This document shows positions 30,519 through 39,611 of a DNA stretch of 64,000 nt, in pieces. Position 1 is the stretch's first letter. Each line of letters starts with the position of its first letter. The stretch covers positions 1,116,001 to 1,180,000 of the forward strand of contig CAVTYH010000001.1 of NCBI GenBank assembly GCA_963738835.1, written 5' to 3'. Origin of the DNA: CAVTYH01 sp963738835 (GTDB lineage: Bacteria; Planctomycetota; Planctomycetia; Pirellulales; JADZDJ01). The notes under the pieces are model-generated. The model had not been told where the DNA came from and searched no databases. It was given only the letters and a program-made list of their open reading frames with translations. The position numbers and the translations under genes were made by a program.

Positions 30519-31760
30519 ATGATTGCCCGCCCCGACACACAACGGATTGCCATCACAGGAGTTGGGCTTGCCGCGCCCGGCGCGAATAACCTCCGCGAAC
30601 TGCGGACAAATTTACTGGCCGGGCAGAGCGGTGTGCAGGGTTATGAAATCAGGTACATCGGGCCCACCGTGGCCGGCGTTTGCGGCTTTGATGAGCTGCG
30701 ATACCAAAAAAAGAAAGAAGTTCGCCGCGGTACGCGGGCCGGTGGCATTGGGATTTATTGCGCCAACGAAGCGCTTGTAGATTCGGGCTTAGATTGGCCC
30801 AATATCGATAAATCAACGGTGGGCGTTTATGTCGGCGTTACCGAGCACGGCAACGTCGAAACCGAAAACGAAATCCACCAGTTCAAATCGTACGATTACG
30901 ACACGAAATTTTGGTCGCATCATCACAATCCGCGGACGGTCGCCAACAACCCGGCGGGTGAGATTTCGCTGAATTTGGGAATTACTGGACCCCATTACAC
31001 CATTGGAGCGGCGTGTGCGGCGGGGAACGCCGGGATGATTCAAGGCGCCCAGATGTTACTGCTGGGCGAGTGCGACGTGGCTTTGGCCGGCGGCGTATCG
31101 GAAAGCATTCACACCTTCGGCATCTTCGCCAGTTTCAAAGCGCAAGGTGCGCTCGCTTGGCATGAGGATCCGACGAAAGCGTCGCGTCCATTTGACGCCG
31201 ATCGCAGTGGCATCGTGGTCGCCGAAGGCGGTTGCATCTATGTGCTCGAACGAATGAGTGATGCAAAAGATCGCGGGGCTAAAATCTATGGTGAGATTGC
31301 CGGTTGGTGCATCAACAGCGATGCCAGCGATTTCGTGATGCCTAATCCTGAGCGGCAAGCGGAGTGCATTCAGACGGCGTTAAAGCGGTCGGGCATAGCC
31401 GCCGAGAATGTGGATATCGTCAGCACCCATGCGACCGGCACGATGTCGGGCGACGTGCAGGAATGCCAGGCGTTGCGTCGGGTATTTGGCGGCAGCAGTC
31501 GCACTCGATTCAACAATACCAAAAGTTACATCGGCCATGCGATGGGCGCCGCCGGCGCGTTGGAATTGGCTGGTAACCTACCGGCATTTGACGATGGCGC
31601 GTGCCACCCGACGATCAACCTGGAACGACTCGATCCAGAATGTCGTTTGGAAGGCTTGATCGTCGGCGAAGCGCGGGAATTGCCTGCGGTCGATTACATC
31701 CTGAATAATTCATTTGGCATGTTGGGAATCAATTCAGTTCTGGTTGTGAAAAGAGTGTAA
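30519..31760 (+). CDS. Beta-ketoacyl-ACP synthase (FabF-like)
   Basis: 413-residue elongating ketosynthase. The full Cys-His-His set is present: Cys166 in GAACAAGN, His304 in STHATGT and His340 in KSYIGHAMGAAG, with Lys335. It should therefore be active on malonyl-ACP. HHHNPRTVANNPAGEI is not typical of housekeeping FabF and points to a specialised clade. It has its own spacing of 75 bases from oleD and 107 bases from the ACP gene. It begins the fatty-acid part of the cluster, which lacks a ketoreductase and a malonyl transferase, so these must come from general metabolism. Confidence 0.9.
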   Translation: MIARPDTQRIAITGVGLAAPGANNLRELRTNLLAGQSGVQGYEIRYIGPTVAGVCGFDELRYQKKKEVRRGTRAGGIGIYCANEALVDSGLDWPNIDKSTVGVYVGVTEHGNVETENEIHQFKSYDYDTKFWSHHHNPRTVANNPAGEISLNLGITGPHYTIGAACAAGNAGMIQGAQMLLLGECDVALAGGVSESIHTFGIFASFKAQGALAWHEDPTKASRPFDADRSGIVVAEGGCIYVLERMSDAKDRGAKIYGEIAGWCINSDASDFVMPNPERQAECIQTALKRSGIAAENVDIVSTHATGTMSGDVQECQALRRVFGGSSRTRFNNTKSYIGHAMGAAGALELAGNLPAFDDGACHPTINLERLDPECRLEGLIVGEARELPAVDYILNNSFGMLGINSVLVVKRV

Positions 31761-31867
31761 ATTGAGTGGAGGTGCCTGGGGGGCCGGTGTCCGGAATGAC
31801 GTGAGTCCGTGACGCATCCCAGGCGCGCAACAACCAGATACCGGGCACTTTGCGGAGCATATTAAGC

Positions 31868-32128
31868 ATGACGGCGGCTGATATTCGGGCGGAAATCATC
31901 GACATCTTGGCGGACATCGTGCCGGACGAGGACACGAGCCAGCTTGACGACCAGAAACCGCTGCGCGAGCAAATTGAGCTGGATAGCATGGATTTTCTCG
32001 ATATCGTGATGGAGTTGCGCAAGCGCTACCGCATCCAGATTCCTGAAGACGATTACGTGCAACTGGCCACACTCAACAGCACGGTGAAGTATCTGGAACC
32101 GCTGATGCGCGATCTGCAGCGGGCCTGA
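31868..32128 (+). CDS. Dedicated acyl carrier protein
   Basis: 86-residue acidic helical protein with the phosphopantetheine serine at Ser40 in ELDSMDFLDI. GGAG lies 10 bases before the ATG at 31868. An upstream TTG extension lacks support. It differs from housekeeping AcpP (usually DSLD) by DSMD, as is common in specialised ACPs. It is probably the carrier on which the neighbouring ketosynthase, dehydratase and reductases act. Confidence 0.9.
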   Translation: MTAADIRAEIIDILADIVPDEDTSQLDDQKPLREQIELDSMDFLDIVMELRKRYRIQIPEDDYVQLATLNSTVKYLEPLMRDLQRA

Positions 32129-32199
32129 AATTAGGGCACGAGTGATTCGGCGCGAGGAGCGAGAAAACTTTTGCAGCTCGTCCTTCACCGCTCTCTTTC

Positions 32200-33606
32200 A
32201 TGTACGATGTCGTTATCATTGGCGCTGGCATGTCGGGCCTGGCGGCCGGAATCCGGCTTGCGATGTTCGATAAGCGAGTGTGCATCCTGGAGCGCCATTA
32301 CGCCATCGGCGGCCTGAACTCTTATTATCGACTGGATGGCCGCAACTACGATGTCGGTTTGCACGCCGTAACCAACTTTGCCCCGTGCGGCGCCAAGCAC
32401 GGTCCATTGCCGCGTTTGCTGCGCCAACTGCGATTGGATTGGGATGATTTTGAACTGGCTGAACAGCGCGGCTCGGCCATCGCCTTTCCGAGTGTCCGCT
32501 TGCGATTCAGCAACGATGCGGCGCTACTGGCTTCCGAAATCGAACTGGCATTTCCCACCCAGCGCGACAGTTACCAAAGGTTGCTCGGCGAAGTGCTTGA
32601 CTATAACCAACTGCAATCGCCCAGAGCGGCTATCTCAACGCGCGAAATTCTCGACTCGATTTTTTCCGATCCACTGCTTGTCGAAATGCTGCTCTGCCCC
32701 GTCATGTTCTACGGCAACCCACGAGAACACGACATGGATTTCGGCTCGTTCAGCGTTTTGTTCCGGGCAATTTTTCTGGAGGGACTCGCCAGGCCTAGCG
32801 GCGGTGTGCGCGTGATTCTAAAGCGCCTTGTGCAGCGCTTCAAACTACTTGGCGGCGAACTAAAACTCCGGGCCGGAGTGCATGAGATTGCGACGGATGG
32901 CAATCGAGCGGTGGCGGTCGTGTTGGATGACGGAACCCAATTGCGGTCGCGGCTCATAATATCGTCAGCAGGTCTGAACGAAACCCTGCGGTTGTGCAAC
33001 TCTCATGAAGCATTGCGAAATGAGTCGGATGAGCGGCAATCCGGAAAGCTGACGTTTATGGAATCGATTTCGATCCTAGATCGTTCGCCCGGCGACATCG
33101 GACTCAACGAAACAATTGTGTTCTACAACGATCACGACCGATTCGATTATGCTTGCCCGGACGATCTCGCCGATCTGCGCAGTGGAATTGTTTGCTCGCC
33201 CAATAATTATGATTACCACACCGATGGCGCGGCTAGTTCCAGAGTCGAGCCTGCTGAAGGCACGATCCGTCTGACGGTGCTGGCGAATTACGATCGATGG
33301 ACCGCACTTTCCCGGGACGATTACGCACAACAAAAAACCAGCTGCTATCAGCAGATGCTGGACTCGGCCACGCGATTTGTTCCCGATTTCCGACCGCAAA
33401 TTGTCAGCCACGACATGTTCACACCGACGACCATTGTTCGCTATACGGGACATGATGGCGGGGCGGTGTACGGCGCGCCGCAAAAACGGTACGATGCGAG
33501 GACGCACTTGGAGAATCTGTTCATTTGTGGCGCCGATCAGGGCTACGTTGGCATCATCGGCACGCTGACCAGCGGCATCCAAGTGGCCAACATGCTGCTG
33601 CGATAA
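32200..33606 (+). CDS. CrtI/CrtISO-like FAD-dependent oxidoreductase 1
   Basis: 468-residue flavoenzyme of the phytoene desaturase / carotenoid isomerase / retinol saturase group. The N-terminal dinucleotide fold reads [17 protein letters not shown] then [14 protein letters not shown]. The C-terminal FAD-closing segment reads [20 protein letters not shown]. Such enzymes add or remove hydrogens across, or isomerise, conjugated C=C bonds of lipids. There is no phytoene synthase or other carotenoid gene nearby. The setting between ACP and FabZ-like genes suggests an acyl-ACP or acyl chain substrate. Intact. Confidence 0.82.
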   Translation: MYDVVIIGAGMSGLAAGIRLAMFDKRVCILERHYAIGGLNSYYRLDGRNYDVGLHAVTNFAPCGAKHGPLPRLLRQLRLDWDDFELAEQRGSAIAFPSVRLRFSNDAALLASEIELAFPTQRDSYQRLLGEVLDYNQLQSPRAAISTREILDSIFSDPLLVEMLLCPVMFYGNPREHDMDFGSFSVLFRAIFLEGLARPSGGVRVILKRLVQRFKLLGGELKLRAGVHEIATDGNRAVAVVLDDGTQLRSRLIISSAGLNETLRLCNSHEALRNESDERQSGKLTFMESISILDRSPGDIGLNETIVFYNDHDRFDYACPDDLADLRSGIVCSPNNYDYHTDGAASSRVEPAEGTIRLTVLANYDRWTALSRDDYAQQKTSCYQQMLDSATRFVPDFRPQIVSHDMFTPTTIVRYTGHDGGAVYGAPQKRYDARTHLENLFICGADQGYVGIIGTLTSGIQVANMLLR

Positions 33607-33655
33607 TTCGGCAAGTGGCCCAATTGGTCAGCGTCAATCGCTCGTTGTTTCTTAT

Positions 33656-35104
33656 ATGCCCCGCGATTTTCTGTACGGTGTTCGCGACGAATACGACTGC
33701 ATCGTCATCGGCAGCGGACTGGCCGGCTTGACCTCGGCCAACACGCTGGCTCGTGCGGGGCATCGGGTTCTGCTCTTAGAGCAACATTACAAGCTGGGCG
33801 GAATGGCCACCTGGTTTCGCCGGCCCGGCGGGCATATTTTCGACATCTCGCTGCACGGTTTTCCCTTCGGCATGGTCAAAAGCTGCCGGCGGTATTGGAC
33901 GCGGGAAATTGCCGATTCGATTGTGCAGCTCAAGCATATTCGGTTTGATAACCCGATATTCTCGTTGACCACCTCGTTCAATCGAGACGATTTCACACGG
34001 CTGCTGACATCGGAATTTGGCGTGCCGACCGAAAACGTAACCTCTTTTTTCGATACGGCTCGCAGCATGAATTTTTACGATGATCAATCAACCACGGTTG
34101 GTCAGCTCTTCGAGCGCTTCTTCCCAGGTCGCGAAGATGTCATTCGATTACTAATGGAGCCGATCACATACGCCAATGGATCGACCCTTGAAGATCCCGC
34201 CATCACCTACGGCATTGTGTTTTCGAATTTCATGTCGAAGGGAGTTTACACCTTTGAAGGCGGCACCGACCGGCTGATCGGTTTAATGCAGGAAGAGCTG
34301 GAACGCAATAGTGTCGATGCGCGCATCAAATGCGACGTCGAACGCATTCTCGTCGATCGACAGCGGCGAGTCGTCGGCGTGCGCGTCGGCGGCCGCGACA
34401 TCAAAACGCGAGCGGTTGTTTCCAATGCGAATTTGAAAGCTACGGTTCTCCGACTTGTCGGTGAATCACATTTCGACCCGCAATTCGTCGAAGAAGCCCG
34501 GGCAGTGCGGCTCAACAATTCCAGCACGCAGGTTTACGTGGCGTTCAAATCAGGCGAACCGATCGATCCGGTCTGCGGCGATTTACTATTCAGTTCGACC
34601 GCGCCGCTGTTTCGCACCGATGCACTCTTGAGTCGCGACGTCACCAGCCGCACGTTTTCGTTCTACTATCCGAAAACGCGGCCGGGCAGCGATCGTTGCT
34701 TAGTGGTTTCCAGCACCAATGCCCGGTATGAAGATTGGTCGAATCTTAACGCAGACGAATATGAGGCCAGCAAGCGCGATTTGATTGCATCCACGCTGGC
34801 GACGCTGGAAAAATATGTTCCCGGGGTCCGCGATAAGATCGACCATGTCGAGGCTTCCACGCCATGCACTTTCGAGCATTACACGCGCCACGCCCAGGGT
34901 GCCAGCTTTGGCACGAAGTTCGAGGGACTAACGGTCAGCCGCGGACTGCCGCAGCAAATTACCGGGCTGTATCATGCCGGCAGCGTAGGCATTATCATGT
35001 CGGGCTGGTTGGGCGCCATGAATTACGGCGTAATTGTTGCTAATGACGTCGATTCATTGTTGACCAAATCGTCCCCAAATTCGCTCGCTGTCGCGGTAGA
35101 TTGA
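33656..35104 (+). CDS. CrtI/CrtISO-like FAD-dependent oxidoreductase 2
   Basis: 482-residue paralogue of the preceding flavoenzyme. The FAD site is [19 protein letters not shown] then [15 protein letters not shown]. The C-terminus is [20 protein letters not shown]. It begins 49 bases after gene 1, and its stop is 3 bases before the fabZ-like ATG, so the genes form one operon. Two CrtI-like proteins within a fatty-acid cluster recall the gene sets proposed for ladderane lipids in anammox planctomycetes, although no radical SAM gene is present here. Confidence 0.82.
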   Translation: MPRDFLYGVRDEYDCIVIGSGLAGLTSANTLARAGHRVLLLEQHYKLGGMATWFRRPGGHIFDISLHGFPFGMVKSCRRYWTREIADSIVQLKHIRFDNPIFSLTTSFNRDDFTRLLTSEFGVPTENVTSFFDTARSMNFYDDQSTTVGQLFERFFPGREDVIRLLMEPITYANGSTLEDPAITYGIVFSNFMSKGVYTFEGGTDRLIGLMQEELERNSVDARIKCDVERILVDRQRRVVGVRVGGRDIKTRAVVSNANLKATVLRLVGESHFDPQFVEEARAVRLNNSSTQVYVAFKSGEPIDPVCGDLLFSSTAPLFRTDALLSRDVTSRTFSFYYPKTRPGSDRCLVVSSTNARYEDWSNLNADEYEASKRDLIASTLATLEKYVPGVRDKIDHVEASTPCTFEHYTRHAQGASFGTKFEGLTVSRGLPQQITGLYHAGSVGIIMSGWLGAMNYGVIVANDVDSLLTKSSPNSLAVAVD

Positions 35105-35107
35105 CCG

Positions 35108-35548
35108 ATGAGCCTTGCCGAAATCCACGCTGCAATTCCGCATCGGCCGCCGTTCTTGCTCGTCGATGAGATTGTTTTGCGCGCTGTCGACAAGATTGTT
35201 TGCCGGAAACACTTTACGGGCGACGAATGGTTTTTTACCGGACATTATCCCGACTTCCCGCTGGTGCCCGGCGTGTTGCTCTGTGAGGCCGCGTTGCAAG
35301 CTGGCGCAATTCTGTTGAGTGGCGATTCAAACGCTAAGTTGGACGGAATGCCTGTGGTTACGCGGATGAACGAAATTCGATTCAAACAGATGGTGCGACC
35401 CGGCGATACGATCGAGTTGCAGGTCGAATTGCGCGAACGCCTGGCAAATGCTTTTTTCTTTGATGCGAAAGTAACCTGCAATGGGAATTCGGCCGTTCGT
35501 TTGGAATTCACGTGCATGCTGGCTTCGCAGACCGAGGCAATTTCGTGA
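35108..35548 (+). CDS. FabZ-like 3-hydroxyacyl-ACP dehydratase
   Basis: 146-residue hot-dog dehydratase. The signature [20 protein letters not shown] contains the catalytic His46 and Glu60, with the same 14-residue spacing as E. coli FabZ. It should dehydrate 3-hydroxyacyl-ACP to trans-2-enoyl-ACP. It starts 3 bases after the second flavoenzyme and overlaps the fabI-like gene by GTGA at 35545-35548. Confidence 0.88.
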   Translation: MSLAEIHAAIPHRPPFLLVDEIVLRAVDKIVCRKHFTGDEWFFTGHYPDFPLVPGVLLCEAALQAGAILLSGDSNAKLDGMPVVTRMNEIRFKQMVRPGDTIELQVELRERLANAFFFDAKVTCNGNSAVRLEFTCMLASQTEAIS

Positions 35549-36363
35549 CCGATTTTTTGCAACTTGCCGGCAAGACAATTCTCGTCTTGGGCGTCGCCAA
35601 TCGCAAAAGCGTGGCTTGGCATACAGCTCGCGTGCTGGCAGAGGCCGGCGCGGATGTTGTTTATTCGGTTCGTTCCGAGCAACGGCGGGAAAGCGTGCAG
35701 AAACTGGTCGGCGTGGCGCCGGTGCTTGTTTGCGATGTGGAGCGCGAGGATCAGATCCAGCAGTTGCGCGACAGCGTTCTCGAAATTCGGCCGAAGCTGC
35801 ACGGCATACTGCACTCGATTGCGTTTGCCGATTACGGCTCGGCGACGGAAAGCACTACAGGACCTGTGCCATTTCACGAAACGCCCAAAGCCGCATTCCT
35901 TCGTGCCGTCGACATTTCTTGCTATTCGCTTATCTCACTTTCCAATGCCATGCGCGAATTATTGGAACAAGATGCCTCGGTGGTATCCATCTCCATTTCC
36001 ACCACTCGAATGGCCGCCGAGAATTATGGGTTCATGGCACCGGTCAAAGCGGCTCTTGATTCATCACTGGGGTTTTTGGCCAAGTCGTTCAGCGGCTTTT
36101 CACGAGTGAGATTCAACGCCGTTGCCCCGGGCTTGTTGAAAACGTCGGCATCGGCCGGCATTCCAGGCTACGTCGATGCCTATCTTTACGCCGAGCAAGC
36201 GACGCTTCGCAAAGCGGCCGTGCAAACCGACGAAGTCGCCAACACCGCGGCGTTTCTATTAAGTCCGCGATCGAGTGGCATCAATGCTGAGCAGATCGTC
36301 GTCGATGCCGGGATGAGTGTGAATTATTTTGACCGCGATCTGATTCGACGGGCACTGCGATAA
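35545..36363 (+). CDS. FabI-like enoyl-ACP reductase
   Basis: 272-residue short-chain reductase of the FabI group. The cofactor site is [12 protein letters not shown] and HSIAFADYG is family-typical. Catalytic Tyr161 and Lys168 occur in [14 protein letters not shown]. The position matching Tyr146 of E. coli FabI is Ile151 here (ISISTTRM), so substrate handling may differ. The GTG at 35545 overlaps the fabZ-like stop. It is the last gene of the plus-strand operon, with only 26 bases to the convergent Uma2 gene. A reductase in the same operon as two desaturase-like enzymes suggests that some double bonds are kept and others removed. Confidence 0.85.
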   Translation: MTDFLQLAGKTILVLGVANRKSVAWHTARVLAEAGADVVYSVRSEQRRESVQKLVGVAPVLVCDVEREDQIQQLRDSVLEIRPKLHGILHSIAFADYGSATESTTGPVPFHETPKAAFLRAVDISCYSLISLSNAMRELLEQDASVVSISISTTRMAAENYGFMAPVKAALDSSLGFLAKSFSGFSRVRFNAVAPGLLKTSASAGIPGYVDAYLYAEQATLRKAAVQTDEVANTAAFLLSPRSSGINAEQIVVDAGMSVNYFDRDLIRRALR

Positions 36364-36389
36364 GAGACGTTCGACTCTTCGAGCCCAAT

Positions 36390-37017
36390 TCACGGAATCA
36401 AGTCGGCGATGCGGATCGTGCCTAAGTCATCCAGGCCGATTACCAGCGAGATGCGGTCGTCAATTCGATAGATGCGCTGCTCTTGATAGCCCGGCATTTC
36501 CACCGGTCCACTTGCATTGGTGAGTACTTCTAGTTGACTGTCGAGCAGGTTCAATACCCAGTAGTTCAAAATCCCGGCGCGAATAAATGCGGCCTTTCAG
36601 ACGGCGATCTGTTAACAGCGATGCGTCCGCCGCTTCAATGACCAGCGCCGTCGCCTCGGCACGGGGCAATCCGGATGCGTAATCGTCCAGCACCTTTTGA
36701 ACCACCGCGATATCTGGTTCCGGCTGGCTATTTCCGAGCTCTAATGGTTTCTGAACGCGAATTTGCCAGCCTTCCGGCACCACTCGAAGCGCGTCCTGCA
36801 GCTTTTCCAGGGCTGCTTCATGCTTCAGCGATTGCCGCAGCCTGCCCACCACAACGCCTTCCAGCAGTTCGAAGCTGCTGGAACCACCGAGCTCTCCGAG
36901 TGCGGCTCTACGTCGATATTCATCGACAGCAAGATGCTCGCCGGCGGCTATCGGCTGCATTGATCCAGTTGCGTCTTCGCTGGAACTCTTGGGCATACAA
37001 CACCGATGGCCAAACAT
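36390..37017 (-). CDS. Uma2-family (DUF820) putative endonuclease, frameshifted
   Basis: PD-(D/E)xK-type domain expanded in planctomycetes and cyanobacteria. FELLEGVVVGR, QPEPDIAVV (the PD) and ALVIEAADASLLTDR (an E-x-A variant) are visible. Near 36575 the frame changes. The other frame continues RAGILNYWVLNLLDSQLEVL, then PGYQEQRIYRIDDRISLVIG, and stops at 36390, giving the usual Uma2 C-terminus. The gene starts 4 bases after oleA on the same strand and is probably co-transcribed. Its biological role is unknown and the pairing with oleA may be accidental. Confidence 0.75.
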
Positions 37018-37020
37018 TTT

Positions 37021-38100
37021 TTACGAGAACGTTCCCCCGCAGACTAATCCCGATTCTAACTGAAGCCCGTGCATCAGAACATTGATTCCCGAACCAATGC
37101 CGAGCATGGCCACGCGATCGCCGCGCTGATAGTGACCCTGCTCGATGCCAATAGCCAGCGTTACTGGCAAAGCCGCCGCGCCGGTGTTGCCGAGCCAGGG
37201 ATAGGTGACAAAATCAATTGCCGGATTGAGGCCAAATTTTTCCAACAGCAATTTGCGATGGGCCGCTCCGACCTGATGGCACGCGGCCTTGTGAACATCG
37301 TCGGCGGACCAAGCAAGCTCGTCGAGAAACGCCCCAAACGCTTCTTGGCCAACGGCGACTCCTTCGTGCATCAGTCTCTCGGCGTCCGTCTGCATCAGCG
37401 GTTGCATGCCGCCGGCCACGGCTTCATCGCCACCGCTGTGGCAGAGCTCGTGGGCGTCGGTGTTCGATCTTCCAATCGCGCCAAGCAGGCGATTGCCCGT
37501 GCGACTGAGATCGCGATGTAGTAGCAAGACCGCCGCGCTGGCCGAGCCGATTGTAAGCGATGCCATCGCCGGCTTCACCGTTTCGCGCGTTAGCGACAAA
37601 TCGGAATTGAGGTGGCGAATCGTGTTTTCTACTAACTCCCGGCCGCCCTCGCTGGCAACAACCAAACCGGCGCGGATTTGGCCGAGTTCAATCATATTTG
37701 CGACTTGCACCATGCCGTTGAGCAGCCCGAGGCACGCATTGGAAACATCGTAAATCAAACAGTCCCGCCGCAGTTCAAGCCGATGATGCACGCCGCAAGC
37801 CGTCGCGGGTTCCAAAAAGTCGCGACAGACCGATCCATGAATGAGCGCGCCAATTTCGCGGCGATCGATTCCGGCCGCTTCAATCGCTCGGCGAGCGCAC
37901 ACAACACTGATTTGGCTCGGCCGGGTGCCGTGTGGCCAAAAACGCCGCTCACGAATGCCGGTCATCAGTTCCAGCCGCCCAGGCGGCAATTTCAGCCGCG
38001 AGTACAGTGGTTCCAACCACTGCTCGATCTCGACGGAAGAAACAACTTCTTCCGGCAGAGTATAACCGATCGATTCAAGACAAACGTTTGTGAATCGCAT
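37021..38100 (-). CDS. oleA: OleA-like acyl-CoA head-to-head condensing enzyme
   Basis: 359-residue thiolase-fold enzyme that joins two fatty acyl chains to a 2-alkyl-3-ketoalkanoate. The triad is Cys123 (SNACLGLL), His275 (CHQVG) and Asn305 (LGNTGAA). Glu97 lies 26 residues before the cysteine. The spacings Glu-Cys 26, Cys-His 152 and His-Asn 30 match those I recall for Xanthomonas OleA (Glu117, Cys143, His285, Asn315) except for the Cys-His interval. Glu97 marks it as OleA and not FabH. It is on the opposite strand, convergent with the oleC-fabI operon. Confidence 0.88.
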   Translation of the reverse strand: MRFTNVCLESIGYTLPEEVVSSVEIEQWLEPLYSRLKLPPGRLELMTGIRERRFWPHGTRPSQISVVCARRAIEAAGIDRREIGALIHGSVCRDFLEPATACGVHHRLELRRDCLIYDVSNACLGLLNGMVQVANMIELGQIRAGLVVASEGGRELVENTIRHLNSDLSLTRETVKPAMASLTIGSASAAVLLLHRDLSRTGNRLLGAIGRSNTDAHELCHSGGDEAVAGGMQPLMQTDAERLMHEGVAVGQEAFGAFLDELAWSADDVHKAACHQVGAAHRKLLLEKFGLNPAIDFVTYPWLGNTGAAALPVTLAIGIEQGHYQRGDRVAMLGIGSGINVLMHGLQLESGLVCGGTFS

Positions 38101-38765
38101 AATGACTTACGCTTTCCAACAGTAGCCGATGGCCAACGGCTTCCGGAGAATCGCCAAGTGGCTTCAATATCGAACGGTGGTTCTCCCGAGGGCGTTACCC
38201 CTCCGGCTAACGGAGCGTTCGTTTTCAATGACCTTTCTGCTAGCACACTATCTTGAGATAGCACCGGCCGCTAGCCGCAAAATAGGCGAAATCCTTGCAC
38301 ACACTTTTCGCCTCGCTACATTCACGTCCGGCTTGCTTTTCTGGCTGGGGTGACGACCGCCAGAACGTTGTGATCGCGGCGTTGTAGTTGGCTTGCCAAA
38401 CTGCGGGGACTGCCTTTCAAAAAAGATTGTTGAGCCGGCAGCCTGATTGGACAAGCGACAAAAGCGACGCGGTTTCAGGGAAGAATTTCCGAGGCCACTA
38501 GGATAAGGACATCGCTGCGGCACGATTTGCCAGGGAAGTGCACGATCGGCCGGCAGTCAATTTGCGAGAGCAACCATCGGCGTTAGGGACGACGCAACAC
38601 CCATTGGCCGCTCGTCCACGTCTACTGTTCCCGCCGTGCGGCAGTCCGCACAATTGATGCCGACAATTCGGCTCCACCTCCACTGCATCGCGGCTTGCAG
38701 CGCCTCGCGGGCCGTTTCATTTCACCCTTGTTATCGGGCACACGACGTGTCCAGGAGGAAGTCAG
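38101..38765. other. Divergent intergenic region
   Basis: 664 bases between oleA (minus) and the C26-like gene (plus). No coding signal or clear repeat is seen. AGGAGGAAG at 38753-38761 is the ribosome site of the downstream gene. Promoters for both genes should lie here, but no convincing pair of hexamers was found. Confidence 0.5.
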
Positions 38766-39512
38766 ATGCGCAAGAAGCCATTAATCGGTTTGAACGCGGA
38801 TTATCGTGCGTCCAAGAAGGATTCGCCCGCGTTCTCTTTTGTGGCGGCAGGCTACTACGATTCCATCTTGGCCGTGGGGGGCATTCCAGTCATTTTGCCG
38901 CCGCTGGCCGAAGCAGACGACGTGAACCGAATTCTCGATCTGCTCGATGGCGTGGTGCTTGTCGGTGGAGCCGATTTGGACCCACGCAACGACGGTTTCA
39001 TGCTGCACCCCAGCCTGCGGTGCATGAATCCGCGGCGTGAAGAATCCGATCGGCTGCTGGTGAAACTTGTCGCCAAGCGCCGGCTGCCGGTGTTTGGCAT
39101 CGGCTCGGGAATGCAACTTATTAACGTCTCGCAAGGGGGCAATTTGCATTTGCACATTCCGGAAGATTTGCCGAAAGCGATTCCCCATACGGACTCGCTC
39201 GATTCAGCCCACAGGCATGGTCTGGAAGTTGTGCCCGGCACGCTGATGGAGCGCGTCTTCGGCGACGGAGAAATTCGCGTCAACAGCATGCACCACATGG
39301 CCATCGACGAACTGGCTCCGGGGCTCATGGTTAGCGCCCGCTCGCCGGATGGCGTGATCGAAGCCATCGAAAGCAAGCATGACGATTGGTGGGTTCTGGG
39401 CACACAGTTCCATCCGGAATCCGACAGCGCTTCGGCGCTTGATGTGCGGATTTTCGAAGAATGGCTGATTGGCATCACTGGCGAAGTGATGACGATGAAG
39501 CTGGTGGCCTGA
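38766..39512 (+). CDS. Peptidase C26 / glutamine amidotransferase-like protein lacking its Cys
   Basis: 248-residue class I glutamine amidotransferase fold of the gamma-glutamyl-GABA hydrolase (PuuD) type. GLNADYRAS, GVVLVGGADLDPR, NSMHHMAIDELAPGL and the His-Glu pair QFHPE (216-218) are present. The nucleophile elbow, normally GICRGxQ, reads GIGSGMQ, so the catalytic Cys is Gly113. If the base is correct, hydrolase activity of the usual kind is lost, and the protein may bind a ligand or have another job. It has a strong ribosome site and is followed by a terminator at 39569-39597. Confidence 0.8.
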   Translation: MRKKPLIGLNADYRASKKDSPAFSFVAAGYYDSILAVGGIPVILPPLAEADDVNRILDLLDGVVLVGGADLDPRNDGFMLHPSLRCMNPRREESDRLLVKLVAKRRLPVFGIGSGMQLINVSQGGNLHLHIPEDLPKAIPHTDSLDSAHRHGLEVVPGTLMERVFGDGEIRVNSMHHMAIDELAPGLMVSARSPDGVIEAIESKHDDWWVLGTQFHPESDSASALDVRIFEEWLIGITGEVMTMKLVA

Positions 39513-39568
39513 GACCAAGCGTACCAAGTTGGTTTTTTCGTCGTGTCGTGTCGACGAAGTCTGCGGCA

Positions 39569-39597
39569 AGCCCAGGGGTTGGATCCCCTGGGCTTTG
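39569..39597 (+). terminator. Intrinsic terminator or palindromic repeat
   Basis: AGCCCAGGGG-TTGGAT-CCCCTGGGCT followed by TTG. It lies 57 bases after the C26-like gene and before the convergent methyltransferase. A related palindrome is at 43987-44014, so it may also be a repeat family. Confidence 0.55.
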
Positions 39598-39611
39598 CTG
39601 TTGTTCCGCTT

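Noticed and set aside
32200..35104. Carotenoid biosynthesis genes
   Set aside because: The proteins are CrtI-like, but no phytoene synthase, cyclase or prenyl transferase is near and the genes are embedded in a fatty-acid operon.
37021..38100. FabH (ketoacyl-ACP synthase III)
   Set aside because: A glutamate 26 residues before the catalytic Cys and the ole neighbourhood indicate OleA.
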